Shown: positions 34,256-46,236, counted from the stretch's first letter. The stretch is 62,000 bases of DNA from Cryptomeria japonica (GCF_030272615.1 NC_081410.1:123125640-123187639), one strand, 5' to 3'. The notes: generated by a model not told the origin, from the sequence alone. Numbers and translations are program-made.

Positions 34256-37200
34256 AAGTCATCTCATGGAATATTAGGGGATCATATCATCCCCACAAAC
34301 ATGATCTTCTATCCAACCTAGTTAGAGATCACAAGCTGGATATATGTCTTTTTCAAGAAACCAAAATGCCTAGTTGTAGAGTGGAAAAGATCAAATTGGT
34401 TGTTTTTGGAGAGTGCAAAACTCATTGTGTTGATGCTGATGGGGCTTCTGGTGGTATTGCTACTTTGTGGAATCCTAGATGACTTTTGGGTAAGGTTGTC
34501 TTTACCTCTTCTAATCACATTGCAACTAGATTTATTAGTCAATCTGATGGGTTGTCTTGGATCATATCTAATATATATGCCTCAAATGGGAAAAATGCTA
34601 GAAAAATGCTCTAGTCCTCTATCATTAATGTTAGAATGGCTTTCCCAAACGAGAAATGGATTCTATTGGGGGGTTTTAATACCCCATTATCTAGTATGGA
34701 AAAGGTTGGTGGGATGCCTATTTCAGATGAAAGTAGGGAGGACTTGGTGGATATGATTAATTCTTTGGATTTGTTAGATCTTGATCTCCTTGGGGCTAAA
34801 TTCACTTGGTCCAACAAAAGAAGTGGGGGGGACCTCATCCAACTCAGATTGGATAGAGGTATTATTTCTCCTGAGTGGATTCACGACGCTTCTTGTAGAT
34901 TAAATGCGTTATCCAAAATTGGCTCTGATCATTTCCCGATTTGTTTGAGTATATCCCCTATGACCGGGAGGAGGGCCTTCCCCTTCAGGTTTTAGAAGAT
35001 GTGAATTTTAGCTCCGTAAATTCATGACAATATTTCTAAATGGTGGAATGTTGACATTCAGGGAACTGTAATGTTCAGAGTGGCTAAGAAACTAGCCAAT
35101 ATCAAGTCCAATATCCAAATCTGGAATAAAGCATCCTTCGGAAATATTTTTTAGATAAAAGAGAAGCTCAAGAAAGATTTGGATGATGTCCAGTCTTAGA
35201 TTCAAGATGTGGGGTATGATCCTATGATTATGGACAAAGAAGTTGAGTTACTTACCAAGATTCATGATATCATCTCTAAGGAGGAGGAATTCTAGAAGCA
35301 GAGGTTCAGAGCTTTATCGCTCAAATTTGGTGACAAAAACACAAAGTTTTTCATATGACAAGCCTAAAAAATAGGGCTTCAAATAGAATCAATAAAATTT
35401 TGGTGGATCATTTCTTGATTGATAAGCAGGAGGAGTTGAACCATGAATCCATTAGATATTTTTATGCTCTTCTTTGGGATGATGACCCACTTGATGTTAA
35501 TGCTCAAGATGAGATACTGCGAGAGTTTAGCAGTACTGTCTCCCAGGACATGAATAAGGAGCTAATCAAAATCCCATCTCATGATGAGGTTAGAGCTATG
35601 GTCTTCTCCTATTAAGGTAATAAAGTTCCTGGCCTTGATGGCTTCCCTATGTTCTTTTTTCAAACCTTTTGGCAGATTATTGGTTCGGATGTTGTGGATG
35701 CTGCAAAAGAGTTCTTTGGTTCCAAATTGCTTATTAAGGAACTGAATGCCACCTTTTTTGTCATGATCCCTAAGAAACCCAATGCCGGTTCTTTTCAGGA
35801 CTTTAGACCCATTAGCTTATGTAACTCAATCTATAAAATCTTTACCAAGATCATTGTGTACATGCTTAAAAAATTTCTGCCCTCTTTGATTTCAAAGCAT
35901 CAGAATGGTTTTGTTCTTGGTAGACAGATTTTGGATTCTATTATTGTTGTTCATGAGAATATCCATTCTTTGTCTGTCAATAAGAAGTCGGGCTTCTTGT
36001 TGAAGTTGGATCTCCTCAAGGCTTATGATTGGATCAATTGGAATTTTTTGTTTAAAGTGCTTCAATCCTTTGGTTTTGGTAACCATTTCATCTAGCTTGT
36101 CAATCAGTGTGTTACCACTCCCAAATCTTTGGTTATGGTCAATGGTTCGACATCTAGTTTCTTCTTAGCGTCGAGGGGTATTAGATAGGGGGACCGTCTC
36201 TCCCCATTTCTCTTTATTCTAATGAGTGAATCTTTCAGTAAATTATCCAAAGAGATGTCAGGAAGAGTAATATGATGGGTTTACGGCCTTCTTCCCAAGC
36301 TACTATTTTCTCCCACCAACAATTTGTTGATTGTACGTTGTTGATGGGGGAAAGTTTGATTAAAGAAGAAAATACTATTAAAGCTATCCTGGATACTTAT
36401 GAGAAAGGATTGAGGCAAAAATTCAGGCTCTTTGAAAGCTCCATTTTCTTCACGAATACTCCTGAGCATAGAAAAATGAAGATTGCCTATATTTTGGGTT
36501 GCAAGATGGGTGTTCTCCTTGATTCGTATTTGGGTCTGCCCTTGTGCATGGGACCTACCCCGGACTCCTTCTGGTCTAGTCTGATTGATAGATTTCAAAT
36601 GAAGTTGGTTGGAAGGAAAGGTGCTTTGTTAAGCCAAGCGGGTAAACTTCAATTAATTAAGGCATTGCTTCAGAACCTTCCCATCTATGCTATGAGTCTC
36701 TTTAAAATCCCAACACTTGCTATGGTTGGGTATTGAATCCAAGAGTAGGCTTCATTTGGTCACTTGGGATCAGGTTTGTTTGCCCAGAAATAGGGGAGGC
36801 CTGGATATTAGACATTTGAGAGATTCCAATAGAGCTTTAATGGCTAAGAAGCTTTGGAGATGTTTAAAGGAGAGCAATGAATGGATTGATATTTTCAAGG
36901 ACAAATACCAAATTAACGGTTTCCAAAGAATGCTAGAAAATTATACCCTCCTGACTTCAGTCTTTGATCTTTGGAGCAACTTCTTTAGATCCACTCCCGT
37001 TATCTCTTAGGGAAGTCATTGGGTTCTGGGAAATGGTAAGACATAAGGTTTTGGGATGATTGGTGGGCAGGAGAGGGAACTCTATCTAATTCGGTGTGGG
37101 CTTCACAATTGAAAGAGAAATGCATTAATCTAATTGGAACTTGGGTCGCAGATTATATCAGTAATGGAGTTTGGGTGCACCTCAAAAGCTTGGATGCTTC

Positions 37201-38495
37201 TTTGTCTCCTTTACATTCTTGGTTGAACTTGATCATCATTTTGTCCTCTCTGGTGGAAGACATGATCATATGGAATGGTTCTACCTCTGGGAATTTTTTG
37301 GTGGTGGATGCTTTCAGAATTATCACCAAGTCTTTTTCTCCTTCCCCCTTTTGGGCTGGAGTTTGGAATAAACTCTTAATTCCTAAAGTTAATATCTTCT
37401 TTTGGTTATTCATGTAAAACAAGATCGCTACCATTGATAATATTTGTAAACATGGGATTCTCATCACTAATAAATGTTTTTTTATGTAAAGAAGAAGCTG
37501 AAAATGTTGATCATCTACTCTTACATTGTTCCTATGTTAGGGACATTTGGGCCTTCTTTCTCAAGCTGTGGAGTATTAATTGGATCCCCCCTGATTCTAT
37601 CCAAAAAAATTGGTTCCAATGGAAGTGCCCTTATGACAACCATGCGATTGGTATTTTATGGAACTTATCCCTACCTCACATTGCCTGGGGTTTGTGGAAG
37701 GAAAGAAATAATAGGGTTTTCAGAGATATGAAGTCTAATGCTCTTGTTTTGGCTATCAGAATAAGTAACACTATTAAGGAAAACTTTCTTAATTGCTGTC
37801 TTGGTAGGAAAAATGATCCTCCACTTGAGTCTAGCCAAGAGGAATGGGATACTATCAAGAGGTGGTAGATATGCTGGAATATATCTATCGATGTCTATAA
37901 AATTAAGCATACCAAAGAGAATGTTTCTTGGCATCTGCCCCTTCCGGGGTGGATCAAAATCAATATCGACAAGGCGACCAAAGGATATCTTAGGCTGACT
38001 GGTTGTTGGGGAGTGGTGAGGAACCATTTGGGTTTGTTGGTCTCTATGGTGGCACTCCCTTTGGGCACCCAGACTAACCATTTTGCAGAGGCCAGCATTG
38101 CCTACATAGGTCTACACATGGCGAGCAAGGAGGGGTCCAAATGGGTCTGGTTGGAAAGTGACTCACTTAACATTGTCAAATGCATTAAGGGGTGTATGGA
38201 GCCTAGCTGGACTATTTCAAACTTAATTAAGGATTGCCTTGAAATGATTGCCGACATGGAGGATTTCAAGATCTTGCACATTTTTCAGGAAGGAAACAAA
38301 TCAGCGGATCATTTGGCCAACTTGGCGGTTAAATGATGGAGAGGAAGGGAAACTTTCCCGAAAACTCTGTGCGACCTGGCAAGAAATGATGCCGAGATCT
38401 TCGGCCTTTCCAAAGAATTTAATGATGAAAAATTATGATGGGATGGGAGCTGTTGGGGTGGTATTTCAAATTATTACCACTTTGAGAAGTTCTAG
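34252..38495 (+). pseudogene. LINE ORF2: endonuclease, reverse transcriptase, RNase H
   Basis: The start is ATG 34252 ('MKVISWNIRG'), the classic endonuclease N-terminus. Also seen are 'DICLFQETK', 'WILLGGFNTPL' (first Asp of GDFN lost), 'FTWSNKRSGG' and 'SDHFPICL'. RT follows at about 35350-36350: 'NATFFVMIPKKPNAGSFQDF' then 'RPISLCN', 'HQNGFVLGRQILDSI', 'LLKLDLLKAYDWINW', and 'FVDCTLLMG' where a F/YADD box is expected. A zinc knuckle ('DHLLLHCSYVRDIW') is at about 37510. RNase H is at 37940-38336 ('IKINIDKATKG', 'HFAEASIAY', 'WLESDSLNIVKC', 'NKSADHLANLA'). Frame changes occur near 35350, 36250, 36720, 37050 and 37430. The frame stops at 38336, or at 38495 if two TGA codons were once CGA. 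Confidence 0.88.
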
Positions 38496-38577
38496 AACTT
38501 TAAGTCTTCCTTGTTTCTGGTTTTGTTTCCTCCTATTTTTTCTGGAGTATTATTGTCTGAATTGCTCTACCTACAGA

Positions 38578-40269
38578 ATGGGAGGTGAAAATAATAGGTT
38601 TGAACCCACGACCTATGATAAGTGGTAGAATAATAAGGAGGTTTGGGAGGAAATTTTTTACGGTAGGATGGTTCCCTTTTTGGAGAGACTGCATGGTCAT
38701 TCTGCCATTGTTATAGAAAGCTTTGTCAAAGGTTGGAATAAGGGTGTGTTGGGTGCCTTCGATGCAGAGTTTCAAGTTGACGAAACCCTGGTTGCCATTG
38801 TTACTGGTTTGGATATGAAAGGCAGGAAATTCTATAGAGACAGGAAGTCGGGTGAGGACGCTATCACTACCTTTTATGATAAGGAAAAGGAATGACACAG
38901 GGTTACGAAAATGACAGATGGTGGCTATAACAAGAAATTGCTGATTTCCCTCTAGGCTGATATGACGAAATTCATCATGAGGTATATCACCTTGGATGGT
39001 AGATATGCTAGCATTTTCTCACATCATTTTACTATCTTAAATCATTTTAGGCATGGTAGAATTATTTCCATCCCCTTCTACTTGGTTTAATCCTTGGAGA
39101 ATAGTTTAGTTAGATATTTTGAAAACTAGGATAACCCTGTGATTCATGAAGGGCTTATCTTGTTGATTATGGGATACGCCCAAGCTTATGAAGTGAAACC
39201 CTCCCCCAAGGATAAAACCCATATTTTCTCCTCTAACCCTGATGTGTAGTTTATTTCTAAGACAAAGATGGATGAGGATGATAGTGCTACTGCCATGGAT
39301 TGGCGTGACATCAAGGATACGGAGGACCCCAAGTATAGAGCAAAGAAAGAAGGGGAGCTTCTGGTGACCTCATGAAATAACAGTAGTAGGAAAACCCATC
39401 CTCTAAGGTGGGCGACAAGTAAGTTAAAATCTAGTAGTAGGAAAATGCAAGACCTGGAGCCCCCTGCTAAAAAGAAAATAAAATTAACCAAATCTAGTGG
39501 GTCCAAAGACCTGGACCACGAGATTAGGTTGGACATCCCCATCAATGTAGATATTGAGAAATAGGGGATTGTGAATAAGGAAAATGAAGGCGAGAAAAAG
39601 GAGGGGAAGGTTTTGGGAAACCTATTTTTGGAGGTTACTAGAAGACATGAGAAATGCTAGAAGTGGGTGGATAAGGAAATTGGATCCTTGAAAGATAGAA
39701 TTAAGGGAATTATTGAAACTTTCACGAAATCTCCTGGGCCCAATAAAACTAAGAAGATCATGAGCATGATCCAAAAGATATCTCAGGATGTTGAAACTAT
39801 GAAGGTCTTCCATGAGCACAAAATTGATAAGCTGGAAGAGTATGTGAGTGATATCAAGGAAAGCCTAAACAATCTGGTGGAAATCAGCAGGGAGGCGATG
39901 AATAGTAGTGTTGATGGTTTGGAGAAAATTAATTCCATGATGGCTGACTATAGAACCAGATCCATCGACAGTGACCCTCACTTGGGGGAAAAACATAAAA
40001 AGAATGCCTTGAAGGGTGGACAGAGTGTTGTTGGTGGGAAAAATAGCTTGGGTTCTTGCACTAGAACTAGGAGCCAGAGCCAGGACCAGGGAACCTCCAG
40101 ATTCATCATGGAGGATTTGGAGAAAATTAACAAGAAGATTTTTTGGCTCTATTGGTTTTGTTTTTTGGCATTCGGTTTGTGTGGGCTTTTCCCCCTATTT
40201 TGCTTAGGTTTTTTGTCTGGTTGGTTGCTGGCCGGGGTCTGTAATACATTGGGTTTCAGGTCCTTGTAA
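38578..40269 (+). pseudogene. LINE third ORF (563 codons), unidentified protein
   Basis: One frame runs from ATG 38578 to TAA 40269 without any frameshift, interrupted by about nine stops of the type expected from CAG, CAA, CGA or TGG. Residues of about 20-200 form a globular-looking domain ('GHSAIVIESFVKGWN', 'DETLVAIVTGLDMKGRKFYR', 'LDGRYASIFSHHFTILNHFR'). Residues of about 200-360 are a charged Ser/Lys linker with 'PPAKKKIKL', which looks like a nuclear localisation signal. Residues of about 360-460 have coiled-coil character ('HKIDKLEEYVSDIKESLNNL'). The last 45 residues are strongly hydrophobic. I recall similar N-terminal sequences in predicted plant proteins but cannot name the family. 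It lies inside the target duplication, so it belongs to the LINE. Confidence 0.7.
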
Positions 40270-40305
40270 AAACTATTTATCTTTATAAAAAACAAAGACA
40301 AGAAA

Positions 40306-41536
40306 TTAGATAGCACAACACACAACACCAAGATTTTGACGTGGAAAAACTGGTTAAGGGAAAAACCATGGTGGGAACTTACCCATAGTCAAATGATACT
40401 TTGTAGTAGTATGTGTAATTATTACAATAGGGAATGCACCTGCATTTAGGCTCACTGCCTATAGCTCAATGCTTAAATATAATAACCCAGAAGGATAAAA
40501 CCCTCAGGGAAGGTTCACTACCTTACAAGGAAGTCTCACTGACTTACAAAATATTCTGACAATAATTCAAAATCAAATGAACTGCAATAATAGCGTTTGC
40601 TAATGCCTGGTTAAGCATACATGTCTTCTCTACACCATTCCAAAGCTCTACTTAATCACAATCCTGAAAGATGTATTTGATTGTTTGCACGTTTTTCATT
40701 CTCTGATAATCCAGACACCACACACATAGATAAATTACATGAACATGACACCTATTTATACAATTCATCAACTTCGACAACAAGGTCGGCTAAACCCTCA
40801 ACTCACAATTACAAAATTATATCATACGATACAAAGATCAACCACTGGATTAATAACATGATATACATGATATAACATGGACCTAAATCAAATCTCCAAA
40901 TATGCAACACCACTAGAAATCATGCCAAGATTAACCGCAACATGCTACACCACTAGGAATACCGCATAACATGAAGAACAACACCGGCTCATGAAAACCA
41001 CCAAAAAATTGTACAATGATCAATGCGAACCATCAAAACAAATAGGACATAATTAGGAAACACTAGCAAGCATGTTAGAATCATCAGCAACAACTGCACC
41101 AACACCACTCATCAAATCTGCATCGATCAACATCTAAACCTCAAGAACACTCAAACATCAATGACTATCATGAAGAAAGATAACTTGCAGAGCACTAAAT
41201 CATGAACCATCTGAAATGAAGATACACAAGAACATCTTGAGCAATCTCCCAAAATATCAGCTCAAGATTTGATCACACTTGAATATATCAGAGGAAATAC
41301 TGAACTTTGCAAAGCATTGATTAGCAAAACCAAACTGCAAACCGGATCATATGATATGATCAATTAAGCTTTCCGGATCACCAAAACCAATATAGAAAGA
41401 TATAATGATACTACAAATACTCCATACACCAAACCATGATCCCAATAAACCAATATGCAATCACCATAGCAATAAATCACAGGAATATGTTGACATCAAT
41501 GACAACAACATATCCTAGCAACAACAATGTCCAACA
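40306..41536 (-). mobile_element. Copia 5' LTR, main part
   Basis: It is collinear with the 3' LTR from 'tagcacaacacacaacacca' to 'caatgtccaaca'. It carries the TATA box at 40753-40760. Differences from the 3' LTR are mostly transitions, consistent with age. Confidence 0.9.
40753..40760 (-). promoter_or_regulatory. TATA box of the copia 5' LTR
   Basis: The minus strand reads GTATAAATAGGTGTC. This is the LTR that would drive the genomic RNA. The LINE insertion lies downstream of it, inside the transcribed part of the LTR, and would have blocked normal expression. Confidence 0.65.
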
Positions 41537-41580
41537 CCAATCTATACCAACACCAATCTATACCAAGGCTATCAAATAAT

Positions 41581-41913
41581 TGTTGGCTCAATTTTTTGTT
41601 ACGTCAAAAGGCCGATCTATCAATGCCCAATACAAACTATAGAGATATGGATCGCATAGGAGGTGGTTAATCCCTTGTCATGAATCCCAATGGGAGCGTT
41701 GACCATTTTGCCAACAATCTCCCCCTTAGTGTTACCCGAGGGGATTTGAACCCGTGACCCAACGCTCGGATACCATTTGTTGTCCCAGTTTGTTGTTGCA
41801 TCAAAAGACTGATCTATCAACGCTCTATACAAACTATAGAGATATGGATCACACGGGAGGCGGTTAGTCCCTTGTCACGAATCCCAAGGGGAGTGCTGAC
41901 CATTTTGACAAGA
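41581..41913 (-). mobile_element. TRIM element (two 136-bp LTRs, 61-bp core)
   Basis: LTRs at 41581-41716 (TGTTGGC...GCCAACA) and 41778-41913 are each 136 bp and clearly similar, differing mostly by transitions. Flanking bases are 'ataat' (41576-41580) and 'attat' (41914-41918), a target duplication with one mismatch. The core, read on the minus strand, starts with TGGTATCCGAGC (like the initiator-Met primer binding site TGGTATCAGAGC) and ends with AAGGGGGAGAT (polypurine tract). It has no coding capacity, so it would depend on a copia element for mobility. It sits in the gypsy gag-protease region. Confidence 0.85.
41717..41777 (-). promoter_or_regulatory. TRIM core: primer binding site, tRNA-like segment, polypurine tract
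   Basis: Between the two priming sites the minus strand reads GTCACGGGTTCAAATCCC. This contains GGTTCAAATCC, a good match to the T-arm/B-box of a tRNA gene. It could be chance, a trace of the primer tRNA, or a selected pol III or packaging signal. Confidence 0.6.
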
Positions 41914-44900
41914 ATTATGTCTTAAACACCCCAAAAGAAAGAGGAAGGACCCATAGAGTATCCAAGTCATAAGACAATTTGATATTATGTTGGTAACTCT
42001 AGTAGTACCCTAGTATTCAAACCTAATAAATCCTATGGTAGATGTGAATATCAATGGGATTCTTATAAAAAATACCTTGGTTGATTTTGGTACAACAATA
42101 AATTTCATGACGAAGGAAACAATGACTAACTCAGAACTGGTAAACATAAGGCCAACCCAATGTAAAATTTGAAGGTGTAATAGAAGATTTGGTGATAACT
42201 TTGGATTCATGGGATTAACCTACTATTTTTTTGGTTTTTACGACCCAATGCCAATTTGGGAGGTGATCCATTGATTCGTGGGTGACATTGGTTGGCCACC
42301 ACTAGTGCTTTCATTGGCTACAGGTCCGATGATATGGCTATTTCGAATGAAAATGTAATTTGAAGAAATTGATACTCTACCGTCCAACTTAGCCTCATGT
42401 TGATTTAGAAGAATATCTATGGCCTGCATTAGAAGAAGAACAACAATATTCCCTTCAGACTCTCATGACAATAGAAAGGAACCCTATGATGGAAATACAA
42501 GATGAATATGCCATTCTTCCTCATACATAACCTCTTGATGAATGAAGATCCATCTACTTCACATATGTTTATTGATGTTTTGCCTCTTAATTGCAACCTC
42601 AATATTTTTAGGCGTTGCCTTAGTTATGACAACAACTAGTCCTATGAAAGTGTCTCTAGGTAAGACACTTAATATTAGAAATGAATTGACAATGACTCCA
42701 TGTGTTGACCTATTATAGATGCTCCAAGCTCATACATCAACGTTTGCATGGGACTACCGTGATATGAGAAGCATTGATACTAGCCTACACATGTATAAGA
42801 TATACATTAATGAGGGTTGTAGACCAATGAGGTAGGCATAGAGAAGGATGAATCCAATACTTCAGGACACAGTGAAAGTTGAATTGCAAAAGTTTCTTGA
42901 TGCAAGGTTTACATACCCTATATTAGACATTGAATGAGTATCACCACTTGTAATTGTTCCTAAGAAGGGAGGAAAATGACAAGTGTATGTAGATTATAGA
43001 GAGCTAAATGCAACCACAAGAAAAGACCATTTCCCATTGCATTTAATTGATCAAGTATTGAATTCACTAGTTGGCAAAAGGCATTTCTCCCTCTTGGACA
43101 AGTTTAACAGTTACATCTAAATCTAAATAGCTCTTGAAGATCAAGACAAGACCACCTTCACATGTCCATGAGAGACCTATGCCTATATAATGCTACCATT
43201 TGGATTATGCAATGCACCAACTACCTTTTAGAGAGTTGTTTCGATCATTTTCTTAGATTTTTCCCATGATATTAGGGAAATATATATGGATAAATTTACA
43301 ACCAATAATAGCAATTATGAGGAGGCACTGACAAACTTGGAGAAATTAGTTCAAAGCTATCAAGACAACAACCTTTCCCTTAGTCATGAAAAGTGATTTA
43401 TGATGATGGAAGAGGGGGTTATTTTAGAAAAAATTGTCTCAGCTAATTGAATCCAAGTTGATCCAACAAAAAATGAAATTATCTAAAAGCTTTTGTTACC
43501 ACATAAACAAAAAGATGTCAGAAGCTTCCTTGGATATGCTAGATATACTTTTAGAAAGATTGTTGCACCTCTTTTCACATTGTTTAAAATAGAGGTGTAA
43601 TTTGACTAGACTATAAGCTGTCAACAACCATTTCAAGCACTCAAGTTGGCTCTTACTCAAGCACCATTACTCAAAAAAACTAACTAGACTCTTCCTTTCC
43701 ACATACACATAGATCCCTCTAACTTTGTATTTAGGGTAGTGCTGGGTCAAAAGGAAGGTAATATTGAATATGAAATATATTACACAAGTAAGAACTGACA
43801 AGGTTTTGAGGTTAATTATACAATTATAGAGAACGAGATGCTTACTATGATTTATGCCATAAATAAATTGTAGCACTATATCACTGGGTACTTTATTTTC
43901 ATATATATTGAGCATGCAATAATATGTTATTTAATGAAAAATAACTGGTAAGTGGATGACTTCTCAAATGGCTACTCTTGTTCATGCACATGAAAGGGGA
44001 CAATCAAAACGAAGAGCTCAAACAAATATTAAATATTTATTTAATTAGTAGACAAATTTATGTGTCTACACTTGTTACAAGAGTTTGACATCACAATTGT
44101 TGACAAGCCGGGTAAGGATAATGTAGTAGCAAACTTTCTTTTAAGATTGATTATGTATATAAAAGATCCAGTAGTGGATGACTCTTTTCAAGATGAACAC
44201 CTCTTTTCATTGTCAATTTATTGCCCATGGTATGTTGACATTGCCAATAACTTAGTTGCAAGGAAAACACCTCCACATTTGTCACCCTAGGAGATGAAAC
44301 AATTAGTTCATCATAGCTCTTCCTACTCTTGGATAGTTAGATGAAACATTTGATATCATTAAGGCATGCCATGATGAACCATGTGAAGTCCACTTTACAC
44401 TAAGGGCATGATAATCAAGTTACTAAATGCATGTTATTATTCACCCACAACATAGAAAGATGTTGTCAAACATACAATAAGATGTGATTGTTGTCAGAGA
44501 ATGGGTATACCTACAAGGAGTGATGAAATGCCTATAAATGGAGAATTGATTTTATTGGACCAATTGAGTCTACATCAAACAACAAAACCTACATCTTAGT
44601 TTGTATTAATTATCTAACCAAATGGGTAGAAGTTAAGGCTTTGAGGATTGCAAGAGATACTAAGGTCGGTCAATTCCTATATGATGAAATATTCATCAGG
44701 TATGGAATTCCATGAGAGATAGTAACAGATCAAGGTCTACAATTTACTTCTAACAATTGGTGAAAGAATTTTAAATTAGACAAAAAAGGTCAACATCTTA
44801 TCATCCACAAACTAATGGACAAGTAGAGGTGATAAATAGAGAGCTTGAAGCCATTATGACTAAAATAGTTCAAGTGCATAGAAAATATTGGATTACCAGA

Positions 44901-45392
44901 TTGCCTGAAGTAATTTGGTCATATAGGACAACATGGAAGACAACTACATGGTTCACACCCCATGGGCTTGTGTATGGTAAGAAGACAATCCTCTATTGAA
45001 TTTGATACAACACATTATAGATAACATTAGAGTTGGAAATGAATCTTGCTCAAGTGCAAAAGGACTAGTTACATCAATTGAATGTACTAGATGAGATGTG
45101 AATGGAATCCACTCAACATACAAATATTGTCCAAAAATAGAGTAAATGCACTATATGAGATATGATCTATACATAAAGACAAAGGAGTTTTATGAAAGGA
45201 GACTGATCACTATTATATGGTTCTAGGTACAAGGATAAAAAGGGAAAATTGCAAACACAATGGTTAGGTCCTTATAAAATTTAGCAAGTATTTCCTAATG
45301 GAGTTGTTCAGCTCACTACTATTGATTCAATCTGTTTCTCATTAATGGTAAACTGGCACAGGCTTAAGTTGTATAAGAAACCACTCAATTAA
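41914..45392 (+). pseudogene. Gypsy pol: protease, RT, RNase H, integrase
   Basis: Protease is seen near 42040-42110 ('GILIKNTLVDFGTTINFMT'). RT runs from about 42730: 'FAWDYRDM', 'VSPLVIVPKKGGK', 'VDYRELNATTRKDHFPL', 'FTCP', 'IMLPFGLCNAPTTF', and 'YMDKFT' where YMDDFT is expected. RNase H is near 43690-44000 ('FHIHIDPSNFVFRVVLGQ', 'FEVNYTIIENEMLTMIYAI'). Integrase follows from about 44400: 'IDFIGPIESTSNNKTYIL', 'EIVTDQGLQFTSNNW', 'STSYHPQTNGQVEVINRELE', ending with 'QWLGPYKI' and 'FPNGVVQLTTID'. Stops are numerous and frames shift in the integrase. It lies downstream of the broken gag. Confidence 0.85.
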
Positions 45393-46236
45393 GGATATAT
45401 TTTTAGTCCATCTCCACCAGTAATTTACACCGTCATTACCATCCACTTCATCTGATTCTCTAATACCATCCACTCTATTAGATGATGCGATTCCCATACT
45501 ACCCATATCATGTAGTAACCCACCACAAATAATGTCTGCAGATAAAGCTTCTAGTTCACTTGTAGCCCTTGCATCCAATCAAATTACCCAAACAACTCAC
45601 ATGCACACACTGCAATTTTTTTATTTATATTTTCTTTTTCTTTTGGTAACATTCAAGAGAATGCAGCAGTCAGGACTTGAAGCACTACATTCCAGCTGGG
45701 ATTTGACTTCTTGTGCATGCAACCACTATAGTTTTTCATGCACTTTTCAATTTTTCTCGAGTTACATGAAACCAAAGACAACACCTATTTACATTAAACC
45801 ATTCATCTACTCACACATTCACAATGACACTTTCTTTTTGCCTTTTCAACATAGATAAGTCTTTTTGCCATCAAAATTAAAAAGTTTTTTTCCACATGGT
45901 GTTATTTCAAAACTTCACGGCTTAAGATGCATTAGTCACTTCCATCACATGAATCAATTCAAAGTGTAATCACACTAAACTCATTTTCCATATCCTTTGC
46001 TTTGCTCATTGCCAACTCACCACATGTGTCTCAAATCATCCGTTTGATCTCATGCAGGTATAATTCACATTATCTCATTTATTATAATATTTGTTATATA
46101 TCAATTTGGCAAATTTACATGTGTGTTTCTAAATTTACTTGTCATATTATCATTATCAAATCTCAAGTCCCAATCCTTCGTATTCCTTATCACCACATTT
46201 AATGTGAGGAAAAATTAAAACTTTAATTTGGGGTAG
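45393..46236 (+). other. Gypsy 3' untranslated region and possible polypurine tract
   Basis: Non-coding, C/T-rich then AT-rich. 'ttaatttggggtag' at about 46222-46235, followed by TGTCATGATT, could be the polypurine tract and the 3' LTR start, but no matching 5' LTR was found. The frames at 45532-45858 and 46002-46202 have no motif. Confidence 0.35.

Larger units (their letters stand above)
33702..40290 (+). mobile_element. 6.6-kb LINE (L1 type) with three ORFs
   Basis: It is flanked by 'aacaaagataagaaa' (33687-33701) and 'aacaaagacaagaaa' (40291-40305), a 15-bp target duplication with one mismatch. Its 3' end is 'tttatctttataaaa', the short A-rich end of plant LINEs. Inside, on the plus strand, are the 3' part of ORF1, ORF2 (endonuclease, RT, zinc knuckle, RNase H) and a third ORF. 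The start at 33702 falls inside ORF1, so the copy is probably 5'-truncated. It sits in the 5' LTR of the copia element and is therefore younger than it. Confidence 0.9.
27741..41536 (-). mobile_element. Complete Ty1/copia element with a LINE in its 5' LTR
   Basis: LTR ends are TGTTGG...CCAACA, and the element is flanked by CCAAT at 27736-27740 and 41537-41541, a perfect target duplication. The minus-strand order is 5' LTR (41536 to 40306, then 33701 to about 33629), gag-pol (33603-29418), polypurine tract and 3' LTR (29102-27741). Taking out the LINE and one copy of its target duplication leaves about 7.2 kb. About 56 bases of the 5' LTR end and the primer binding site are missing, so the element could not prime a new cycle. 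Confidence 0.9.
25739..46236 (+). mobile_element. Ty3/gypsy element split by copia, LINE and TRIM insertions
   Basis: Gag (25908-27740), protease, RT, RNase H and integrase (41914-45392) lie on the plus strand in gypsy order. The gag frame 'QAIKDVPI' at 27720-27740 resumes after the copia element as 'ctatacc...aaggctatcaaa' at 41542, showing that the two halves were one gene. A possible polypurine tract is at 46222-46235. The 3' LTR is not firmly identified. All genes carry stops and frameshifts, and the RT catalytic box is altered, so the element is dead. Confidence 0.75.

Noticed and set aside
34318-37467. Minus-strand and alternate plus-strand frames across the LINE
   Set aside because: Shadows of ORF2, whose plus-strand motifs are clear.
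40132-40269. A confirmed membrane anchor in LINE ORF3
   Set aside because: The T/G-rich 3' end gives hydrophobic residues by composition, so the call is kept as hydrophobic only.
41717-41777. A tRNA gene
   Set aside because: Only a T-arm-like word is present; no A-box, acceptor stem or anticodon arm.
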